Below, one piece after another: positions 14,513-20,212 of a stretch of DNA of 20,212 nt. The notes under the pieces are model-generated. The model was given only the letters and a program-made list of their open reading frames with translations, was not told the origin of the DNA and did no database searches. A program made the translations under genes and the position numbers. Within the stretch, counting starts at the first letter, position 1; each line of letters opens with the position of its first letter. This stretch comes from a virus: positions 1 through 20,212 of IMG/VR virus record IMGVR_UViG_3300009128_001359; one strand, 5' to 3'.

Positions 14513-17500
14513 CCAAGAACCGAGATCTTTTTGTTCGCGATCCCGCCGTGGCGGCGCTGATGAACAACGGCCAGGCCCGCATCAACGACGGGATGACCGA
14601 CCAGGAGCGCAAGACACTGCGTGAAGAACTCTCCAATTTCGTGTGTGAGGGCCAATACGCCGATGGCACCTTGCGTATTCTGGAGTCGTTTCTTGGCAGC
14701 CTTGGTGGCACTAGCCAGGCGGCGGCCTGGGTAAGCGGCTTCTATGGCAGCGGCAAGTCACACTTGTTGAAGATGCTATGCCATCTCTGGGTTGACACCG
14801 AGTTCGCCGAAGATGGCGCGCAGGCCAGGAGCCTGGTTCCAGACCTGCCCAACGATGTCGCCGCGGCACTGAAGGAGCTTGACACGCAGGGCCGTCGGCT
14901 GGGTGGGCTGCATGCGGTGTCGGGCACGCTTCCCTCTGGCGGAAGCCAAAGTGTTCGCCTGATCGTGCTGGGCATCGTTCTCCGATCAAAGGGTCTGCCC
15001 GAAAGCTACGCGCAAGCGAAATTCTGCCTGTATCTTAAGCACAACGGTTTCTACGAGCAGGTGAAGTCCGCGATCGAATCCCACGGCAAGGACTTTCTCC
15101 GGGAACTGAATAACCTCTACGTCAGCCCCGTACTACACGATGCGCTGATCGAGGTCGACGCCGGCTACGGCGACCGAAAAGCTGTTCGTGAACTGCTCAA
15201 GCAGGAGTTTCGACAGCCAAACGACATTAGTACTGCCGAAGTGATTTCGATGATGCGAGAAGTGCTGTCAGACGGCGGTCAGCTTCCCTGCACCATCATT
15301 GTGCTCGACGAAGTCCAGCTCTACATCGGTGAAAGCAACGACAGGGCAACCCAGGTCGTAGAAGTCTCGGAAGCGATCTGCAAGCAGTTAGACTCCCGCG
15401 TCATGCTCGTCGGCGCGGGACAGAACGCGCTCGGCGCGCAAACGGCTCAGTTTGGAAAGCTGCGCGATCGATACACGATCCCCGTCGAACTGTCCGACGC
15501 CGATGTCGAGACGGTCACACGCCGCGTGCTTCTCCAGAAGAAGCCCGAGGCGGTCGACGCCATCCGCACGTCGCTCGATGGCCATGCCGGCGAAATCGAG
15601 CGTCAACTGGCCAGCACAGCCATCTGCAGCCGCACTGAAGATCGCGCTGTGCTTGTCGAGGACTACCCACTGCTACCCGTGCGTCGTCGATTCTGGGAGC
15701 ATGTGTTTCGGGCCGTCGATCCCGCCGGCACCAGCGGCATGTTGCGGTCCCAACTCAGGATCATTCACGACGCGCTGCGCAACCTGGCCGAAGAGGCTCT
15801 TGGCACCGTTGTGCCTGCCGACTTCATGTTCGACCAGTTGCAGCCCAACCTCGTTCAGCAGGGTGTTCTCCTGCGCGAACTCGATGAAACCATTCGCAAC
15901 CTCGACGACGGCACCGACGATGGCAGGCTTGCCCGCCGTCTCTGCGGACTGATCTTCCTTATCCGAAAGTTGCCTCGCGATGCTGGCGTCGACATTGGCG
16001 TTCGGGCTACCGAGGCGATGCTGGCCGATCTGATGGTTGGCGACCTGAAAGACGACGGCACGGCGCTCCGCAAGCAAATTCCCGTGGTGCTGGAGCATCT
16101 CGTGGAGAACGGCGTCCTGCTCCGTGACCACGGTGAGTACAACCTGCAGACGAGGGAATACTCCGAGTGGGACAAGGAATTCCGCAATCGGGTCACCCGC
16201 TTCTCCAGTCAGGAACCGGAGATTCACAATAAGCGAGACGCCCTGATTCGTAACGCTGCGCAGGAGGCGGCGAAAGGGGTGAAACTCCAACAGGGTGCGA
16301 GCAAGGAGACACGAAGGCTGGCGATTCACTTTGGCGACGAACCACCCACGGCCGATGGCCATGAAGTCCCGGTTTGGATTCGAGATGGCTGGTCGTGCAG
16401 CGAAAAAAGTGTTGTCGATGCGGCCCGAGCCGCCGGAACCGACAGTCCTATCGTGTTCATTTACGTTCCCAAGGCCAGCGCCGACGATCTGCGCAAGCAA
16501 GTCATCCGCTACGAGGCGGCCAAGGGGACGATCGAATTCAAGGGCGTGCCCAGCACACCCGAGGGCCAAGAGGCCCGCAACGCCATGCAGAGCCGCCAGG
16601 AAGACGCCCAGCGGTTGCGAGATGAGCTTATCGCAAGCGTCATCGACAGCGCCAAAGTATTCAAGGGCGGTGGTGCCGAGCGACACGAACTGACGATCGA
16701 AGAGAAGATCCGCGAGGCCGCCGGCGACGCGCTCGATCGGCTTTTCCCCGACTTCAAGGACGCCGACCACAAGAACTGGTCCGTGGTCATCAGCCGCGCG
16801 AAGAACGGCGACGATTCACCATTGCAAGCCGTCAGCTGGACGGGCCCGGGCGAGCAGCACCCCGTGTGCAAAGAGGTTCTACGCGAAGTCGGCGCGGGGG
16901 CGGATGGACGCAGCATTCGCAAGAAGCTGGCCGACAGCCCCTACGGTTGGCCACAGGACGCCATTGACGGCGCGCTCATCGCTTTGCACGCCTGTGGCCA
17001 TCTTACGGCCCGCCACGGCGGCTCTCCGTTGACCGCCGGGCAGCTTGATCAGGGCAAAGTGGGACGTGCTGAGTTTCGGGTGGAAACGGACACGCTGTCG
17101 GCCCAGCAGAAAATCCAACTTCGCGGCCTCTTCCAGGAAGCCGGCCTGTCCGCCAAGCCAAGTGACGACCTGGGCGACAAGTCGAGCGAGTTCCTCGATA
17201 CGCTCGAGCATCTGGCCGAACACTCCGGAGGCGAGCCGCCACTGCCCCAGCGTCCAAGTGTCGCGCATCTGGCCGATCTCCGCAGCCTGGCCGGCAACGA
17301 ACGGCTCGTGAAGATGCTCGAACAGCAAAAGGAACTGAAGGCAGCAGCCAAGGAGTGGAAAGCGGCCGCCGATCTGGCCGAGAAGCGGAAGCCGCAGTGG
17401 GACAACCTACAGCGATTCGTTCGTCACGGCTCGGGGATGGACGAATTCTCCGAGATTGATTCGGCAGTAGTCGGCATCCGGGGCGACCGGCTCCTGCTCG

Positions 17501-17961
17501 ACCGCACGGACCATGTCACACCGCTCGTCAAGAAAGCGGCCGGCGAACTCCGCACGGCAGTCACGACCGCCCACAAGAGTTTTGAGCAGACACATACCAT
17601 CGAACTCGCCTCCTTGGAAGCCACCGAAGCGTGGCAGAAAATCGAGGCCAACCAGCGAGAGGAAATTCTCCAGAGTGTGGGCATTGGCCCGGTTCCGTCG
17701 ATTTCTGTCGGCGCAGACGCGGATCTTCTCCGCACGCTCGACGCGACGCCGTTGTCGTCGTGGCGTGACAAGACCGACGCGATCCCCAGTCGCTTTGCCA
17801 ATGCGGCCACGAAGGCGGCCAAGCTCCTGGAGCCCAAGTTGCAGAGGGTGCGGCTTACCAGCGGCACGCTGAAGACGGAGGAGGAGGTGCGAGACTGGCT
17901 CGCCGCCAAGGAGACCGAACTTGTCGAGAAACTCAAGGACGGCCCCGTCGTTATCTCGTGA
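14509..17961 (+). CDS. brxC: BREX P-loop ATPase BrxC
   Basis: This 1150-residue protein starts at ATG 14509 with AAGGAG at 14496-14501. Residues 77-84 form the Walker A motif GFYGSGKS, and residues 262-268 the Walker B strand IIVLDEV (D267, E268). The N-terminus (NRDLFVRDPAVAALMNNGQARIND) and the later block SPYGWPQDAIDGALIAL are characteristic of BrxC. The C-terminal third is rich in charged helices and probably coiled. BrxC is the large AAA-like ATPase of BREX, needed for defence and in type 1 also for host DNA methylation. Length is near the usual 1,200. It is followed by pglX after 10 bases. No disruption is visible. Confidence 0.92.
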   Translation: MTKNRDLFVRDPAVAALMNNGQARINDGMTDQERKTLREELSNFVCEGQYADGTLRILESFLGSLGGTSQAAAWVSGFYGSGKSHLLKMLCHLWVDTEFAEDGAQARSLVPDLPNDVAAALKELDTQGRRLGGLHAVSGTLPSGGSQSVRLIVLGIVLRSKGLPESYAQAKFCLYLKHNGFYEQVKSAIESHGKDFLRELNNLYVSPVLHDALIEVDAGYGDRKAVRELLKQEFRQPNDISTAEVISMMREVLSDGGQLPCTIIVLDEVQLYIGESNDRATQVVEVSEAICKQLDSRVMLVGAGQNALGAQTAQFGKLRDRYTIPVELSDADVETVTRRVLLQKKPEAVDAIRTSLDGHAGEIERQLASTAICSRTEDRAVLVEDYPLLPVRRRFWEHVFRAVDPAGTSGMLRSQLRIIHDALRNLAEEALGTVVPADFMFDQLQPNLVQQGVLLRELDETIRNLDDGTDDGRLARRLCGLIFLIRKLPRDAGVDIGVRATEAMLADLMVGDLKDDGTALRKQIPVVLEHLVENGVLLRDHGEYNLQTREYSEWDKEFRNRVTRFSSQEPEIHNKRDALIRNAAQEAAKGVKLQQGASKETRRLAIHFGDEPPTADGHEVPVWIRDGWSCSEKSVVDAARAAGTDSPIVFIYVPKASADDLRKQVIRYEAAKGTIEFKGVPSTPEGQEARNAMQSRQEDAQRLRDELIASVIDSAKVFKGGGAERHELTIEEKIREAAGDALDRLFPDFKDADHKNWSVVISRAKNGDDSPLQAVSWTGPGEQHPVCKEVLREVGAGADGRSIRKKLADSPYGWPQDAIDGALIALHACGHLTARHGGSPLTAGQLDQGKVGRAEFRVETDTLSAQQKIQLRGLFQEAGLSAKPSDDLGDKSSEFLDTLEHLAEHSGGEPPLPQRPSVAHLADLRSLAGNERLVKMLEQQKELKAAAKEWKAAADLAEKRKPQWDNLQRFVRHGSGMDEFSEIDSAVVGIRGDRLLLDRTDHVTPLVKKAAGELRTAVTTAHKSFEQTHTIELASLEATEAWQKIEANQREEILQSVGIGPVPSISVGADADLLRTLDATPLSSWRDKTDAIPSRFANAATKAAKLLEPKLQRVRLTSGTLKTEEEVRDWLAAKETELVEKLKDGPVVIS

Positions 17962-17971
17962 GGAACCACTC

Positions 17972-20140
17972 ATGCCACCACTTCCAAGCAACCTCCGGCG
18001 CGATCTCGAACGCGCGATCATCAAGGCCCGCGACGTGGCCGAAGCCGGGGCCCGTGCCGCGCTGGAGGCGCTCACGATCCATGAAGGCAAGGTCGGCGGG
18101 CACTTGACCGGCGATCAGCGGACGCTCCGTAATCGGCTCCGCGCACACGCTCGGCAGCTTGGCGACAACCGGAACAGCCGGTCGGGCGCCCAGGCGATCG
18201 ACCGGCTGATGCGTGAATGCGCCTACGAACATTGGCACCGCATGATCTTCGCCCGATTCCTGGCCGAGAATGACCTTTTGGTGGAGCCCGAATCGGGCGT
18301 TTCGGTCACACTCGATGAGGTCGAGGAGCTTGCCCGCGATGCAAAGGCCGACCCTTGGGACTTGGCCAGTCGGTACGCCCAGCGAATGCTCCCGCAGATC
18401 TTTCGCCCCGACGATCCGCTGCTTGCGGTTGCACTTCCCACGGAGACCCGGGTGGAGCTCGAATCCCTTCTTGAATCGCTGCCGACCGAGACCTTTGGGG
18501 GCGACGACAGCTTGGGTTGGGTCTATCAATTCTGGCAGAGCAAGCGGAAGGACGAGGTCAACGACTCAGGCGAGAAGATCACCGGCGATACGCTGCCGGC
18601 AGTGACGCAGCTCTTCACCGAGCACTACATGGTGCTCTTCCTGCTGCACAACACGATGGGCGCGTGGCACGCCGGTAGGGTGCTTGCCCAGCGGCCCAAG
18701 CTTGCCAAGACGGCTGGGAGCGAACAAGAGCTGCGCAACGCGGTTGCGCTGTCCCAGGCCGACGGCTACTCGTTTGAGTACCTCCGCTTCGTTCGTGACC
18801 CGGTGGAAGGTGACGCGGATAATGCACCAACTGGCCCCTGGCGACCGGCAGCCGGGACATTCGACGGCTGGCCGAAGGAGGCGATAGACCTGAAGGTGCT
18901 CGACCCCTGCTGCGGGTCTGGGCATTTCTTGGTCGCCGTTTTCGAGCTGCTTACGCGTCTGCGGATGGACGAAGAAGGCTTGTCTGTCGAGGAGGCCTCG
19001 CGGGCCGTGTTGCGTGACAACGTTTTCGGTCTGGAGGTTGATCAGCGCTGTACGCAGATCGCCGCGTTCGCCCTGGCATTCGCCGTTTGGAAGATGACTG
19101 GCCGGGTGATTGACCTGCCCTCACTCAATATCGCCTGTTGCGGTATCGGCCCGTCGGCGACGCTTGATGAGTGGCTCACGCTCGCCGAGCAGGCCGAGCA
19201 CACTTTGCCGGCCCACGCCCGCGAGCCGGTCTGCAACGGGCTGGAGAATCTCCACCGCTTGTTCTCGCAGGCATCGGAACTCGGCTCACTGATCGACCCC
19301 TCCGAATTGCCCTCCGACATGTTTGCCGCCGACTACGAGACACTTCAGCCGTTCCTGGAAGAAGTCTTCCAACGTGAATCGGCAGACGCCGAGGCCCGTG
19401 AGCTGGCCGTTGCCGCGCAAGGGATGGTTCGGGCATCGGAACTGCTTGCTGGAGAGTATCATTTGGTCATCACGAACGTGCCGTACTTAGCACGCGGCAA
19501 GCAGGACGAGTTGATTCAGCGATTCTGCGAGGCAAACTTCCGCAAGGCGAAAACGGATTTAGCGACTGTCTTCCTTCTCCGAATGTTTGGCCTGCTGGAT
19601 TCCGAAGGGGTCTGTGCGATTGTCATTACGCAGAACTGGCGGTTTCAACCTACTTATTCCTCCCTGAGGAAATCGGTGCTGTCGAGCAAGACCCTCAATT
19701 TCGTCGGAGCCCTAGGTCCACGGGCTTTTGAGACTATCACCGGAGAAGTTGTGAACGTCGGGTTATTCGTGCATTCTGCGGTACGTCCAACAGAGCCGCA
19801 CGCGATTTCGTTCATTGAGGCTTCCGCAGAACCGAACTCCACAGAGAAGATGCGCGCGTTACGTGAAAGACCCGTGAGTCGGGTGTCGCAACGTAGCCAG
19901 CGCGATAATCCGGATCATGTAATCTCGCTTCATTCTTCTGATGGTGAAGAGCTCTTAGGGAACCGGGCGTCGAGCTACCAAGGCATTAAGACTGGTGATG
20001 ACGGAAGATATAAGAGGAAGTTCTGGGAGGTGGCTGGGCCGGAACCAGGCTGGCGGCTGATGCAAAGCACTGTCGAGGAATCTTGTGAGTACGGCGGGCT
20101 AGTGCCGTGTCAACATTTGATTCTTGGGTTCAGGCTATGA
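17972..20140 (+). CDS. pglX: BREX adenine methyltransferase PglX, 3' part missing
   Basis: The start is ATG 17972 with TGAGGA at 17959-17964. Motif I of the adenine-specific DNA methyltransferase is VLDPCCGSGHF (D311), followed by NVFGLEVDQRCTQIAAFAL. The catalytic motif IV is TNVPY (N502-Y505), where most relatives have NPPY. PglX marks host DNA at a non-palindromic site so that BREX spares it. The frame ends after 722 residues, against about 1,200 for intact proteins. After YGIKTGDD-type sequence (YQGIKTGDDGRYKRKFWE) and EYGG the text becomes LVPCQHLILGFRL, which I take as readthrough into an inserted element. The C-terminal specificity region would be lost. The last 600 bases are less GC-rich than the rest. 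Confidence 0.85.
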   Translation: MPPLPSNLRRDLERAIIKARDVAEAGARAALEALTIHEGKVGGHLTGDQRTLRNRLRAHARQLGDNRNSRSGAQAIDRLMRECAYEHWHRMIFARFLAENDLLVEPESGVSVTLDEVEELARDAKADPWDLASRYAQRMLPQIFRPDDPLLAVALPTETRVELESLLESLPTETFGGDDSLGWVYQFWQSKRKDEVNDSGEKITGDTLPAVTQLFTEHYMVLFLLHNTMGAWHAGRVLAQRPKLAKTAGSEQELRNAVALSQADGYSFEYLRFVRDPVEGDADNAPTGPWRPAAGTFDGWPKEAIDLKVLDPCCGSGHFLVAVFELLTRLRMDEEGLSVEEASRAVLRDNVFGLEVDQRCTQIAAFALAFAVWKMTGRVIDLPSLNIACCGIGPSATLDEWLTLAEQAEHTLPAHAREPVCNGLENLHRLFSQASELGSLIDPSELPSDMFAADYETLQPFLEEVFQRESADAEARELAVAAQGMVRASELLAGEYHLVITNVPYLARGKQDELIQRFCEANFRKAKTDLATVFLLRMFGLLDSEGVCAIVITQNWRFQPTYSSLRKSVLSSKTLNFVGALGPRAFETITGEVVNVGLFVHSAVRPTEPHAISFIEASAEPNSTEKMRALRERPVSRVSQRSQRDNPDHVISLHSSDGEELLGNRASSYQGIKTGDDGRYKRKFWEVAGPEPGWRLMQSTVEESCEYGGLVPCQHLILGFRL

Positions 20141-20212
20141 AACTGGGTGCCACTGCTGGCTTGTCCAGCAGTGCCTCGAAGCGTCTCGCCGGATTGCACT
20201 GCTGGACAAGCC
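20097..20212. mobile_element. Left end of a putative inserted element interrupting pglX
   Basis: pglX-like coding sequence appears to stop near 20097. The following DNA (starting GGGCTAGTGCCGTGTC) has no coding similarity I can recognise and quickly enters inverted repeats of a type I recall as abundant in planctomycete genomes. The right boundary and any transposase lie beyond the window, so it could be an insertion sequence, a small non-autonomous element or a repeat cluster left after deletion. Confidence 0.5.
20151..20212. repeat. Nested inverted repeats with CACTGCTGG core
   Basis: CACTGCTGG (20151-20159) and CCAGCAGTG (20165-20173) form a 9-bp hairpin with loop CTTGT. In addition GGCTTGTCCAGCAGTGC (20158-20174) is a perfect 17-bp reverse complement of 20196-20212, with 21 bases between, and the second arm reaches the window edge and may continue. 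Two alternative hairpins can therefore form. The pattern resembles REP-type or transposon-end repeats. Confidence 0.85.

Noticed and set aside
15673-16770. 365-codon minus-strand frame opposite brxC
   Set aside because: Antisense shadow of a well-supported gene; no ribosome site or domain seen.

Overview
The window looks like a chromosomal accessory region of a GC-rich bacterium, most plausibly a planctomycete (Pirellulales-like). I base this on the roughly 60-65% GC coding style, the siphovirus gene set, and the CACTGCTGG...CCAGCAGTG repeats at the right edge, a repeat type I recall from that phylum. The phylum call is an inference. All genes are on the + strand. No rRNA, CRISPR array or integrase is visible.

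Region 1 (1-12872) is the head and tail-tube block of a siphovirus-type prophage. It contains a repeat array (115-298), a small-terminase-like gene, a GpA-type large terminase, a NrdR-like zinc ribbon and a 450-base non-coding interval. That interval holds a candidate promoter, a strong hairpin terminator and a tRNA-like element with a CAU anticodon. Then come a gpW-like gene, a lambda-type portal, a protease-capsid fusion, a DUF2190 decoration protein, connector and tail-completion genes, the tail tube, a G/GT pair of tail assembly chaperones with an apparent -1 frameshift, and the tape measure gene. The tape measure gene breaks off near 11905 and its 3' part is replaced, out of frame, by the 3' part of a glycosyltransferase-like gene. 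The rest of the tape measure, the distal tail genes and any lysis genes are missing at that point, so the prophage looks defective.

Region 2 (13099-20140) is a BREX phage-defence operon in the order brxA, brxB, brxC, pglX. It is preceded by a perfect 11-bp inverted repeat and a TATAAT box placed so close to the brxA ATG that the transcript should be leaderless. brxB overlaps brxC, and the other junctions are 10-14 bases. pglX keeps its methyltransferase core but stops after 722 codons, well short of the roughly 1,200 residues I know for the family. Its recognisable sequence ends near 20097, where an inserted element seems to begin, and its last 600 bases are clearly less GC-rich than the operon before it.

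Region 3 (about 20097-20212) is the left end of this putative inserted or repeat element, with nested inverted repeats that run to the window edge. pglZ and the remaining BREX genes, if present, lie beyond it. Overall the window shows a decayed prophage abutting an anti-phage island that itself appears disrupted.
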